Assembly: GCF_038502225.1 (NCBI RefSeq)
Contig: NC_091303.1
Coordinates: 27,132,830 to 27,196,829, forward strand
Length of the DNA stretch: 64,000 nt
Source: Cherax quadricarinatus
Lineage: Eukaryota; Arthropoda; Malacostraca; Decapoda; Parastacidae
Direction: 5' to 3'
Shown here: piece after piece, positions 1-9,813 of the stretch
Layout: the number at the start of each line of letters is the position of its first letter
How positions within the stretch are numbered: position 1 is the first letter of the stretch
Notes under the pieces: model-generated
Database searches by the model: none
What the model saw: only the letters and a program-made list of their open reading frames with translations
Told to the model about the DNA's origin: nothing
Made by a program: the position numbers and the translations under genes

Positions 1-113
1 AAAAGATTCTCTATCATTTCATAAGAAAAAATAATTTTTTTTTTTTTTTTTCAAAAATTGAGCGACATAGAATGACAGTTTCAGAGAGGGGCCTGAAACA
101 GTCAAAGGGTTAA
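1..113 (+). mobile_element. pB-CTAG piggyBac 3' terminal fragment
   Basis: This stretch matches by eye the right-hand end of the piggyBac elements ending at 22997 and 62594: an AAAAGATTCTCTATC segment, a T-rich run, a GAGAGGGGCCTG segment, then AAAGGGTTAA. It ends in TTAA at 110-113, the piggyBac target sequence. The rest of the element lies outside the window. Confidence 0.75.
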
Positions 114-130
114 TTAAAATAATTATTTTT

Positions 131-267
131 GGGTGAATATTTTTGTCTGGAATGGATTAATTGTAATTACATTAATTCTTATGGGAAATATTATTTCGGT
201 TTTTGGCCATTTCGGTTTTAGGCCGAGCTTCTGGAACAGATTACGGCTGATAACTGAGGGTCCACTG
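131..267 (+). mobile_element. Tigger-like 3' end fragment
   Basis: The segment has the typical 3' end of the Tigger elements in this window: GGATTAATT, an ATTCTTATGGG segment, then GAGGGTCCACTG followed by TA. No transposase sequence is attached. The open frame across it is not coding. Confidence 0.65.
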
Positions 268-269
268 TA

Positions 270-1369
270 CATGCTAAATTATGTATCTTTAATAATAAAA
301 TTTCTTGTCTGTAAATTATAAAAGAATTAATGCTTTTATATTCTGGGATATGTAAAATCACATAATATTTTCCAAGCACTAAATTTATTATGAAGGCTGT
401 TCTTTTTTAGTATCTTCGGTACTAGGGTTAACTTTACTTTAGAAGTATAGACATGCTCATAAGTTACCAAATGTTGCCCTATTTGACATTGTTACACAGC
501 AACCCATCCTCCTAAGCAACAGTCAATTCCATTTGTTTATAAGCAGTCAGGTCTGTCACAAACAAAATAAATCAGCTAAAACATGTGAACGCAAGTAAAT
601 GAAATTTTAATGCGGACGATAAAACCAAGGACAAGGGAACAAAACGGGTACAACCAAGGTTCCACCGTCTTTTGTTTTTTTACTTGCATTACAATTTTTT
701 GCTTTTCTGGATATGTTACAATTGGTTAATTTTGATTGTTAGATAATAGTTGAACCTAACTAAACCTGACCTAGCCATAAGTATTGCAAATAGAGAAATT
801 TCCTTAAAAATTGTACGTGACAAACCTGGCTGTTTATAAAGTAAGAATTGTTTCCTTGAGATGAGGGGTTGCAAGCAGTTGTCACTTATAGCAATGATGA
901 TCTTAGCCTTACTCTATCCTGAGCATCAGCAGCAATATCCCATTCTTTTCCTGGGACAATTTTTCCTTATCTATTTTTGCCCACTAGACACATTGGTAGC
1001 GGTGGCACATATTGGCTCCTTTTAATTCTGATCTGCACATGTTTGTTATAGCTGTGGGGAAAAGCCAGTGTCCATCTCAGGTGAGATTTAAATGGGGAAG
1101 GTCTGCTTGACCTAATTGAGAATGTTTGCTATTCTTTTCCTTGTTCCATACAGAGTAACCTCCCTGGATCTTTGTCATGTCCTCAAAGGTACTTATTGTA
1201 GTAGAATGGCATGAGCTTGAAAGACCTTCAGTAGTTTGAAAATAAAATACTGTAAGTCTTGTACAAGCTTCTTATTCAGTTTTTTCTTCTTTTATTGAAA
1301 TACATTTTCACACTGGTGACCTACTTAAACTAGGAAGAAGTGTTAAGAAAGTGAATGTATTTAGAGATA
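270..1369. other. No gene recognised; AT-rich, unassigned
   Basis: I see no convincing protein, RNA gene or terminal repeat here. The last ~40 bases before element X resemble the LINE segment that resumes at 3983, so X may have inserted into a decayed LINE. A short stretch near 1155-1190 is bounded by AG and GT but has no recognisable coding content. Confidence 0.4.
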
Positions 1370-2101
1370 CAGGTCCGTTATCACAAATTCGGCAATCAGT
1401 TATTCGGCACTAATTTTGGCTAGCATAATTTCAAATTTCCAGGGTCGCCACACCAACCTGCTGGTACTGTTTTGTGGCGCTACTTGCTGCATAAATCATT
1501 CTAATTTCTTTTTCTCCATTTGCTATAACCTGCTTACTTTTAGCCCTAGCCATGGTTCCAATGAATAAAAGAAATGCTTCTCGTTGTGTAAAGCACCTAC
1601 ACAGTACATTGTCCATTAAAGATAAGGTGGCTTTGAAGCCACTGTTGGTTGCCATGAGCTCAGTCTCGTGATGTAGGAGAATATGCTTTATTATTACGCT
1701 AATATCAACACTACAGCTTATTGCCTATCACAATTGATCTAATATGACATAATAAACAATACAAATACCATAAAACATGTTAAACACTCCAGAATGAATA
1801 ATATTTGGCATAATACCGAGCAGTTTGACAGAGGTATGAAGAGGATATGGTATACAAATACCATTCTTCTATCCCTGTCTTGGGGGCTTATATTAGAGAA
1901 AACGGAGTATAGCACAGGGCTAACTGTCATGTACACTCGTACTGCACCATAAAAGTTAAACAAAAAAGTTATTTTCTCTATATAGATTATCACACATAGC
2001 AGCATATGTGTAGAGAACCTAGGATAACCCAAAAAAGTCAGACAACGTGGCTTACTTCTAGTACCTGGCTTGGGTTAGCCATATATGATTTTTGGTAAAT
2101 A

Positions 2102-2340
2102 TTCGATTCCCAGCCAGGGTAGAAACCTTGGGCGTGTTTCTTCACACCTGTTGTCTATGTTCACCCATCAGTAAATGGGTACCTGGGTGTTAGTCGTCTG
2201 GTGTGGGTGTTATCCTGGGACACTGACCTAATTTGCTTGAAATACCCTACATAACAAGCGGCTTTCTATATAGTAGTATGTCATTGATGTCAGCTGTCTT
2301 TATCCCATTTACAGTACATGTATGTGTAGTAAATAAAGAT
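2102..2340 (+). repeat. 5'-truncated tRNA-derived SINE inside X copy 1
   Basis: It begins at the box-B-like TTCGATTCCCAGC and continues with the SINE body (ACACCTGTTGTCTATGTTC, ACCTGGGTGTTAGTC) and tail (TAGTAAATAAAGAT). The same truncated SINE sits at the equivalent place in X copy 2 (55295-55510), so it entered X before the two copies separated. The more complete copy at 39438-39665 carries the tRNA-like head. Confidence 0.65.
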
Positions 2341-2688
2341 CTGTTGGAGTGTGAGCAGGGTAATATTTAGTGAAGGGATTCAGGGAAACCGGTTATTTTC
2401 ATATAGTTGGACTTGAGTCCTGGAAATGGGAAGTACAATGCCTGCACTTTAAAGGAGGGGTTTGGAATATTGGCAGTTTGGAGGGATATGTTGTGTATCT
2501 TTATACGTATATGCTTCTGAACTGTTGTATCTGTTGTATTCTGAGCACCTCTGCAAAAACAGTGATAATGTGTGAGTGTGGTGAAAGTGTTGAATGATGA
2601 TGAAAGTATTTTCTTTTTGGGGATTTTCTTTCTTTTTTGGGTCACCCTGCCTCGGTGGGAGACAGCCGACTTGTTGAAAAAAAAAAAA
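2341..2688 (+). mobile_element. LINE (family R) 3' UTR with poly(A)
   Basis: This is a 5'-truncated insertion of the LINE family whose fuller copy is at 14521-15794. It starts at CTGTTGGAGTGTGAGCAGGG and ends with TCACCCTGCCTCGGTGGGA, GACTTGTTG and a poly(A) run. X copy 2 lacks it, so it arrived after the X copies diverged. It contains no coding sequence. Confidence 0.75.
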
Positions 2689-3982
2689 TTATTATTATTA
2701 TTTTTATTTTCTCAATTGTTTGTTGGGTTATCTTATTGAAACTTGGGCAATGTATGATGGAAAGATACTTTTTAACATACACCAAAAATGAAAGAAATCG
2801 GACCATAAATAGCAGAGTTCACTTCTCAGCCATTAGCAGCCGCTTAATGGTATATTTTTGTATGGTTGTTATGGTTATATTCTCGTTTTTTCGGTCTCAT
2901 TTGATAGAATGAAAGATATATTACAGAAATAGATATGATTTTGATTGGTTTCATGATGAAAAGTACCTTGAAATTGCGCTCACAGTAGCGAAACTGTTCT
3001 ATTTTTTAGCGAAGCTCAAGAGTAAACAAATGACGTCACCGTCCAATACCTGTCTGCCTGCCAATCCAAATTCCAATAAGGAGTCAAGAATGGCTTGACA
3101 TTATTTATACAATTATTACAATAATGCAGCAGTCTGCATAACAGTAAATCTTCTATTTTTTTGTGAATAAAAATTCACAAAAAAAAAAACAGAGAAAATG
3201 TTATTTTAGTGCCAGGAATGTCTGCATTGTTTATTCTGGACCCTATTTTGAAATTGGCATCTGTTGAAATTTGTGTGATATTGACTAAATTGCCAATTTC
3301 TGACCACTATACTGGGTAGTTGAAATAAGTGAATGTGCGGTTTCTTGTACTCAGTCGACAGACTAGAAGTATATAAGTAAGTTTATTCAGGTACTATACA
3401 CAAATACAGTTACATAGATTATCGTACATAGCATTGTATGTATAGAGAGCCTAGGATAACCCAAAAAACTCAGACAAAGTGACTTACCTCCAGTACCTGG
3501 CTTGGGCTTGCCATATATGATTTTTGGTAAATATTTTTTTTCTCAGTTGTTTGTTTGGCTGTCTTATTGAAACTTGGGCAATGTATGATGGAAAGATGCT
3601 TCTTAACGTACAACAAAAATAAAAAAAGATGGACGACAAATAAGGGAATTCACTTCTCAGCCATTAGCCGCCTCTTTGCGGTATATTTTCGTATGGTTTT
3701 TATGGTTGTATTCTCATTTTTTTGGTCTCATTTGATAGAATGGAAGATATATTACAGAAATAGATATGATTTTGATTGCTTTCATGACGAAAAGTACTTT
3801 GAAATTGAGCTCAAAGTAGCGGAAATATTTGATTTTTGCCGATGTTCAGTGAACTTTGTGTAAGTCAAGTTGGTTAATTTTATTAAGTGTATTCTAACCT
3901 AACCACTCTGTAATCCGGCAAACTCAGTAATCCGGCACACTACAGGTCCCACTGATGCCGGATTTGTGATGGAGGACCTGTA

Positions 3983-4255
3983 AAACATTACAGATATTTA
4001 GGTATGGATATATCGACAGATGCATCTGTGAAGGATGAAGTCATTTACAAAATAGATGATGAGATTTCACATGCTGTCAGAGTTTAAGGTAACACAGTAT
4101 CTAGAAAAGGGTTAATCAAAAAGCAGCTAGCTGGACTTGAGTTTTGAGGAGACTTAGAAGTACAGTACCTGCACTTTGAAATTGCAGTAAGGATGTTACG
4201 TTTGGTGGATCAACATTGGACTGTGAGATCTCTTCCATTCTGGAAAGGCAGTTAA
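3983..4255 (+). mobile_element. Decayed LINE family R fragment
   Basis: Translation near 3990-4080 gives a degraded FRYLGMDISTDASVKDEV-like run, matching the post-RT region of the LINE at 14521-15794. Part of that family's 3' UTR follows, including a CCTGCACTTT segment. Frames are broken. Confidence 0.5.
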
Positions 4256-4292
4256 AATGCAAAAGATGGTGTACAGATGCTGTAATTAAACA

Positions 4293-5745
4293 TTAACCCT
4301 TTCAGGGTCCGTCCCGTAGATCTACAGCTTCACGTTGAGTGTCCAAACCGTAGATCTATGCCAAAATTCTAGTGCCGTCAAATTTAGCGCGAAAACGCTC
4401 ATAGGCCTACATGTGAGAGAACGGGTCTGCGTGGTGGATGTGCGGCATAAACAAAAAATCTAGGCGCCCTCATAGCATTGTGGGAACGCCGGCTCAGTTA
4501 CCCTTGTTCACCATGCCTCGTTGCAAGGCAGCTCTCACTCCAAGGAAAATTGGGACTCTCCTGCTCCTATCTGATAGTTCTGACAGTGATGGAAGTGGAA
4601 ATGAAGACAAATTCTTTGGCTTTGATCAGTTAGTGACTGAAAGGAATGACCAGGATATCGATAATAGTGCAGAAAACCCTGACGATCCTCAACCTTCTAC
4701 CTCTGGTGTGGGCACTCGTCAGTCACGGTCGGTTGTACCTCAACACAAGAGAAAACTATTGTTTTCGCGTGGCCAGGCCTCTGACTTCAGTAATAATGAT
4801 AATAGTGATGTGGATTGTGATTTTATTGCTCTTGACGTTCATTCGAGTAGTGATAGTGAGGAATCATATTCACCAGTGAAGCGTCGGTATGTACGCCGCT
4901 GCATGCGCTCGGGTAGTGTACCCTGTGCCATGCCCAGGGGACAGAGTACATCCCAGAGTACATCCCGTGGCCCTACACCAGGTATAGATAGTGATAGTGA
5001 GGATGATGTGGCTACACTTGGCATGGATATACCACAGGCATCAGCAGATTGTGGTAGTGGTGATGGTAGTGCCACGGCCATGCGTGACTCACCAGCCCAG
5101 GCTGGGACCCACACTGCTGACTCCTCAGTTCAAGGACAAAGCGAAGCATCAGCCACCAGCTCACCACAACCACAACTACCCGCACAACCAGCCTATGATG
5201 TCCAGTATCCACCAGCAAACCGTATCTGGGATTGGCAGCAAAATCCCAATTTTGTTCCCAAGCCCCACCACTTTGATGACTCTGAAAGTGGAATTCTACC
5301 AACTTGTCCCCTTGGAAACACTGCAAATGAACTGGAATTCTTTGAATTATTCTTTGACCAGCCATTGATGGAAACTATTGTCAGGGAAAGTAATAAGTAT
5401 TTTGAGTACACCATGGCAAATACGATCATATCACCACAGTCAAGACTACATCGGTGGAAAGAGACGACTGATGCAGAAATGTATTTGCTTTTTGCCACAA
5501 TAATGCTTATGCCTCATGTCTATAAGCATAATATAAAAGCATACTGGTCCACAGATCGGCTAATTTCTACCCCGGTCTTCAGTGAAATCATCCCAGTGAA
5601 CAGGTTTATCTTACTGTTACATATGTTGCACTTCTTTAACAAAACCAGGCCTGACAGAAGTGACAGGTTATACAAGATTAGAAATGTTTTTATGTATCTC
5701 AAACAGAAGTTGAGCATATACTTTTATCCATTCAAGAATCCATTC
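4293..5745 (+). mobile_element. pB-GATC piggyBac copy A, 3'-truncated
   Basis: It starts with TTAACCCTTTCAGGGTCC, as copies B and C do, with the paired subterminal palindromes at 4315-4326 and 4349-4360 (each with one changed base). It ends abruptly near 5738-5748, where the sequence switches to a Tigger fragment in the opposite orientation. The catalytic half and right end are missing, so this copy cannot be mobile. Confidence 0.85.
4513..5745 (+). pseudogene. piggyBac transposase, N-terminal part only
   Basis: The frame is open from the MPRCKAALTPRKIGTLL start and corresponds to the N-terminal part of the transposase at 7082-9322: an acidic, serine-rich leader, the tract ending RYVRRCMRSGSVP, and the start of the DDE_Tnp_1_7 domain (ANELEFFELFFDQPLM, LMPHVYKHN). 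It stops just before the first catalytic aspartate (VIDES in copy B). The extra residues to 5886 come from the adjoining Tigger fragment. I prefer ATG 4513 over the upstream in-frame ATG at 4438 because it matches the likely start of the relatives. Confidence 0.8.
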
Positions 5746-5748
5746 AAG

Positions 5749-6665
5749 ACACCCAAAAGTATGAAAAAAAAAAAATTTTACCACATGAAATATACATTTT
5801 CCTACATACAAAGAGAAGGATACATGCACAATAGTAGAGTAGTACATGCACAATATATATTGTGCATGTACTACTCTACTATATGAAGAATAAATGACAT
5901 TTATCTTTATTGAAGATGCAGCAATGACTGATGAGACACTGTGTCCTGGGAGTGCCTTTTCCTCCTGAGTACTGTAGGTCCTGTTTGGCATTTTCTTCCA
6001 GAACAGGCCTTATCACACTGTGTATGTCACTACGATTCTTAAATCTCTCAAACCAAACTTTGCTGGCTTTAAATTCACCAATATGAGCACTAGTTCCAGG
6101 CATTTTTCCCTGTTCACCTGGGTGTTAGTCGACTGGTGTGGGTTGCATCCTGGGAGACAAGATTAAGGACCCCAATGGAAATAAGTTAGAGTCCTCGATG
6201 ATGCACTGACTTTCTTGGGTTATCCTGGGTGGCTAACCCTCTGGGGTTAATTGTTTCTCGGTAATTGTTTCACGTTAAGCCACACCAACAACACTCTCTC
6301 CACATCTTCGAGTAATACAGCTGATGGTGGTGCAGCAACAACAACAGCTGTGGTGCAGCTGATCATGGTGCAGCAGCAGCTGGGTGCAGCAACAGCTGAC
6401 CATGGTGCAGCTGCAGCTGTGGTGCAGCAGCAGCTGTGGTGCAGCAGCAGCTGACTGTGGTACGATAGTATTTATCACCCTTTTTACCACAGGGTTGGCA
6501 CTAGAAGCTTTCTTTGGGCCCATGGTGGCTTATTTAGCAGTTACAAGCACTATAAATAATGGAATAATACAAAATGTATCGAATGTATGCATGCAACCGG
6601 CCACCCTGGCTTGTAAACAATGACGGCAAGGCAGGCGCTCAGGCTGGACGGACAGGTTCGGGACA
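5749..6665 (-). mobile_element. Non-autonomous Tigger fragment with CAG tract and captured SINE piece
   Basis: On the minus strand it carries the Tigger start (MGPKKASSANPVVKRV near 6515), a CTG-rich tract, a SINE-derived piece containing the GGGTTATCCTGGGT motif (6217-6230), a short transposase segment (GEFKASKVWFERFKNR near 6050-6090) and the 3' UTR. The layout matches the element at 56095-57545. Both terminal repeats are missing. The left edge is fused to piggyBac copy A. Confidence 0.7.
6320..6455. repeat. CAG/CTG-rich microsatellite in Tigger
   Basis: An imperfect run of CAGCAG and GTGCAGCAGCAGCTG units. In the Tigger reading direction (minus) it is read just after the start codon region. 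The same position is expanded in three other copies (10056, 45180 and 56528). Confidence 0.8.
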
Positions 6666-6689
6666 AGTCATGTTCAGAAACAGCTGATG

Positions 6690-6857
6690 GTGCAACAGCA
6701 GCTGACCGTGGTGCAGCAGCAGCTGACTGATCCAGCAACAGCTGACTGGTCCAGCAACAGCTGACTGGTCCAGCAACAGCTGACTGATCCAGCAACAGCT
6801 GACTGATCCAGCAACAGCTGACTGATCCAGCAACAGCTGACTGATCCAGCAACAGCG
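6690..6857. repeat. 19-bp tandem minisatellite
   Basis: About seven units of GACTGATCCAGCAACAGCT, alternating with a GACTGGTCCAG variant. It ends at the piggyBac insertion at 6862. The unit appears to derive from the CAG/CAGCTGAC repeat of the neighbouring Tigger copies. Because 19 is not a multiple of three, all frames are cycled, which explains the overlapping open frames here. Confidence 0.85.
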
Positions 6858-6883
6858 ATTCTTAACCCTTTCAGGGTCCGTCC

Positions 6884-6929
6884 CGTAGATCTACGGCTGG
6901 TCGGTGAGTGTCCAAACCATAGATCTACG
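6884..6929 (+). promoter_or_regulatory. Paired subterminal palindromes of piggyBac copy B
   Basis: CGTAGATCTACG lies at 6884-6895 and the near-copy CATAGATCTACG at 6918-6929, 34 bp apart and 22 bp in from the left TTAA. The same pair and spacing recur in the other pB-GATC copies and, with other cores, in pB-CTAG and pB-TATA. I infer a transposase-binding role. Confidence 0.6.
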
Positions 6930-7081
6930 CCAAAATTCTAGCGCCGTCAAATTTAGCGCGAAAGCGCTCATAGGCCTACATATGAGAGAATGGGTCTGCG
7001 CCGTGGGTGTGCGCCATAAACAAAAAATCTAGGCGCCTGCATAGCATTGTGGGAACGCCGGCTCAGTCACCCTTGTTCACC

Positions 7082-9322
7082 ATGCCTCGTCGCAAGTCAG
7101 CTCTCACTCCCCGGAAAATTGGGACTCTCCTCTTCCTGTCTGATAGTTCTGACACTGATGGAAGTGGAAATGAAGACGAATTCTACGGCTTTGATAAGTT
7201 AGTGACCGAAAATAATGACCAGGATATCGATAATAGTGCAATAAACCCCGACGATCCTCGACCTTCTACCTCTGGTGTGGGCACTCGTGACTCACGGTCG
7301 GGTGTTCCTAAACGTAAGAGAAAACTAATATTTTCCCGTGGCCTGGCCTCTGACTTCAGTAATGACGATGATTCTGACGTGGATTGTGATTTTATTGCGC
7401 TCGACGATCATTCGAGTAGTGATAGTGAGGAAACATATTCACCAGTGAAGCGTCGGTATGTTCGCCGCCGCATGCGCTCGGGTAGTGTACCCTATGCTGT
7501 GCCCAGGGGACGGAGTACATCCCGGAGTACATCCCGTGGCCCTACACCCGTTTTAGGTAGTGAAAGTGAGGATGATGTGGCTACACTTGGCATGGATGGG
7601 CCACAGACATCAGTGGATGGTGTTAGTGGGGCTGGTGGTGGTAGTGGCACCGCCATGCGTGACTCGCTGTGCCACGCGGGGACCCATGCTGCTGACTCGT
7701 CAGTTCAAGGACAAAGCGGAGCGTCACCCACCAGCCCACCACAACCACCCGTACAACCAGCCTATGATGTCCAGTATCCACCAGCAAACCGTATCTGGGA
7801 TTGGCAGCAAAATCCCAATTTTGTTCCCAGCCCTCACCACTTTGATGACTCTCAAAGTGGAATTCTACCTACCTGTCCCCTTGGAACCACGGCCAATGAA
7901 CTGGAATTCTTTGAATTATTCTTTGACCAGCCATTGATGGAAATTATTGTCAGGGAAAGTAATAAGTATTTTCAGTACACCATGGCAAATACGATCTTAT
8001 CACCACAGTCAAGACTACACAGGTGGAAAGAGACGACTGTTGCAGAAATGTATTTGCTTTTTGCAACAATAATGCTTATGCCTCACGTCTATAAGCATAA
8101 TATAAAAGCATACTGGTCCACAGATCGGCTAATTTGTACCCCATCCTTCAGTGAAATCATACCAGTGAACAGGTTTATCTTACTGTTACGTATGTTGCAC
8201 TTCTCTGACAAAACCAGGCCTGACAGAAGTGACAGGTTATACAAGATTAGAAATGTTTTCATGTATCTCAAACAAAAGTTCAGGATATACTTTTATCCAT
8301 TCAAGAATCTTGTAATTGACGAGTCTTTGATTTTGTTCAAAGGTAGACTGTCATTCAAGCAGTATATACCGAGCAAGAGGAACCGCTTTGGTATAAAATT
8401 GTTTGTCCTCTGTGATTGTGACAGTGGCCTGGTGTTGGATATTGTTGTATACACGGGTAGTAAAACATTGAAAGATACCAAGATGTTATTGGGTATATCA
8501 GGTGACGTAGTGAGAAACATGATGGCACCTTATCTTGGTAAGGGCCATACATTATATACCGATAACTGGTACACAAGCCCATTACTCAGTGATTTCATGC
8601 GAGTGAACAAGACAGATGTGTGTGGCACAGTGCGTTCTAATCGTAAACATATGCCCAGGCTCAACGCAGGTGTTCGTGGTGATGACGTGCAGGTGTTTAC
8701 TGCCAATGACATCATGGCATTACGGTGGCATGACAAACGAGATGTCACATTGTTGACAACCATTCACCGTAATGAAATGCAAGACAGTGGCAAAGTTGAT
8801 CGAGGGACTAATGAACGTATTCGAAAACCAGTGACAGTGATTGATTATACACAAAACATGCGCTTGGTTGACAAGTGTGACATGCAGATTGGTTTTGTTG
8901 ACTGTGTTCGTAAGAGTTACAAGTGGTACATGAAACTTTTCTTCCATCTCATGGACATTTCAATGCTGAATGCATATAATATGTACCAAATAAAGACTGG
9001 TAACAGACCACCGTATGGTGAATTTTGTTTGTCTGTTGTCAGACAACTCATAATGAAGTACCAGGTAACAACACCTGCAATACAACATGGTCCTCGAATT
9101 CATCACAATATACCCAAGCGTTTGAGGAGAGAAGGTGATCATTTCATAATACAGCTTCCTTCAACTCAAAAGAAATTTGCTCAGAAGAGATGCATTGTCT
9201 GTGCACAAACAAAACGACGGCAACAAAGACGCAAAGATACTCGGTTTATGTGTGAGGAATGTAAGGTGCCTCTGTGCATGGTGCCTTGTTTCAAGGAGTT
9301 CCACAAGCTCCAGCAGTTCTAA
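7082..9322 (+). CDS. piggyBac-type transposase, intact (746 aa)
   Basis: This is a cut-and-paste transposase expected to act in the nucleus on TTAA-flanked termini. Residues 1-220 are acidic and Ser/Gly-rich with basic RRMRSGS and RSTSRSTSR stretches. The DDE_Tnp_1_7 core follows. Visible catalytic aspartates are D413 (VIDESLILFKG), D494 (YTDNWYTSP) and D597 with D600 (VDKCDMQ), matching the DDD arrangement of piggyBac. The C-terminus (CIVC..., CEECKVPLC, CFKEFH) is a cysteine-rich zinc-binding domain typical of the family. ATG 7082 (CACCATGCCTCGTCGC) is preferred over the in-frame 7007 because it is conserved in copies A, C and the intact 59847 gene. There is no internal stop, so the enzyme may be functional; that is not shown by sequence alone. 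Confidence 0.92.
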   Translation: MPRRKSALTPRKIGTLLFLSDSSDTDGSGNEDEFYGFDKLVTENNDQDIDNSAINPDDPRPSTSGVGTRDSRSGVPKRKRKLIFSRGLASDFSNDDDSDVDCDFIALDDHSSSDSEETYSPVKRRYVRRRMRSGSVPYAVPRGRSTSRSTSRGPTPVLGSESEDDVATLGMDGPQTSVDGVSGAGGGSGTAMRDSLCHAGTHAADSSVQGQSGASPTSPPQPPVQPAYDVQYPPANRIWDWQQNPNFVPSPHHFDDSQSGILPTCPLGTTANELEFFELFFDQPLMEIIVRESNKYFQYTMANTILSPQSRLHRWKETTVAEMYLLFATIMLMPHVYKHNIKAYWSTDRLICTPSFSEIIPVNRFILLLRMLHFSDKTRPDRSDRLYKIRNVFMYLKQKFRIYFYPFKNLVIDESLILFKGRLSFKQYIPSKRNRFGIKLFVLCDCDSGLVLDIVVYTGSKTLKDTKMLLGISGDVVRNMMAPYLGKGHTLYTDNWYTSPLLSDFMRVNKTDVCGTVRSNRKHMPRLNAGVRGDDVQVFTANDIMALRWHDKRDVTLLTTIHRNEMQDSGKVDRGTNERIRKPVTVIDYTQNMRLVDKCDMQIGFVDCVRKSYKWYMKLFFHLMDISMLNAYNMYQIKTGNRPPYGEFCLSVVRQLIMKYQVTTPAIQHGPRIHHNIPKRLRREGDHFIIQLPSTQKKFAQKRCIVCAQTKRRQQRRKDTRFMCEECKVPLCMVPCFKEFHKLQQF

Positions 9323-9813
9323 AACCATGTCCAGTGATTGTAAATATGTAAATATATGATAGAACATTAGTATTATATAATATTTGTGCATGTTTATTGT
9401 AATAAACAACAGTGGTAAACAATAATATGATAATAACTTCAGTGCGGTTATTGTGTTCAATACAGTGAGTATATATATATATCAATTATATACAGTATTG
9501 GTCTCTCAGGCCCCAAATGTTAGTAGGAATAGAAAAAAATTAGAAAAGAAAAGAAAAAACAACTAAAACAACAAAATAATATAATACGCGTATGTGGAAT
9601 TCGTCGATGTTGCCGCCACCACATCATTTTCTACAAACTTCTTCGCACTGTATCTCGGTAAGTTCTGATCAGATTCTAATTTTTTTTGTTTTATTACCTT
9701 CACAAAAATATGCTCTTTAATTCTGTAAGAAAAAATAATTTTTTTTTTTTTCAAAATTTCTTGGACACTGGTGCGTGACTTCAGATTTTGGCCTTGGACC
9801 CTGAAAGGGTTAA

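Larger units (their letters stand above)
1370..3980 (-). mobile_element. TA-flanked DNA transposon 'X', copy 1
   Basis: The ends are CAGGTCC... and ...GGACCTG, each flanked by TA, as in Tc1/mariner-pogo type elements. The inverted relative at 53943-59119 shares terminal and internal sequence. The outer ~80 bp contain ATTCGGC/ATCCGGC words. Inside are a truncated SINE, a LINE 3' end and two copies of a module also found in piggyBac MITEs. A 74-codon minus-strand frame at 1431-1655 is partly shared with copy 2, but I cannot assign a function. No DDE domain is visible, so the element is probably non-autonomous. Confidence 0.65.
6862..9813 (+). mobile_element. pB-GATC piggyBac copy B, apparently complete
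   Basis: TTAA at both ends (6862-6865, 9810-9813) encloses a whole element with an uninterrupted transposase gene. The ends read TTAACCCTTTCAGGGTCC and GGACCCTGAAAGGGTTAA, an inverted repeat of about 18 bp. The flanks, GCGATTC and ATCTCTCAAACC, resemble the unoccupied Tigger sequence at 6031-6050, which shows the insertion into a Tigger copy at TTAA. No disabling lesion is visible. Confidence 0.93.

Noticed and set aside
640..690. GYNQGST-like translation resembling the PPIH segment GYKGSTFH, considered as an upstream exon
   Set aside because: The similarity stops after a few residues, and no suitable splice sites or following conserved residues were found.
1150..1195. Possible small exon between CATACAG and GTACTT
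   Set aside because: Splice-like dinucleotides alone are weak; the 35-bp content matches nothing I recognise.
1739..2032. 97-codon minus-strand frame partly conserved in X copy 2 (55565-55831)
   Set aside because: Both copies are paralogous transposon DNA, so similarity is expected without coding; frames diverge at the ends and no domain is recognisable.
6690..6857. Regular 19-bp units considered as a CRISPR array
   Set aside because: Units are contiguous with no unique spacers, and the context is eukaryotic.
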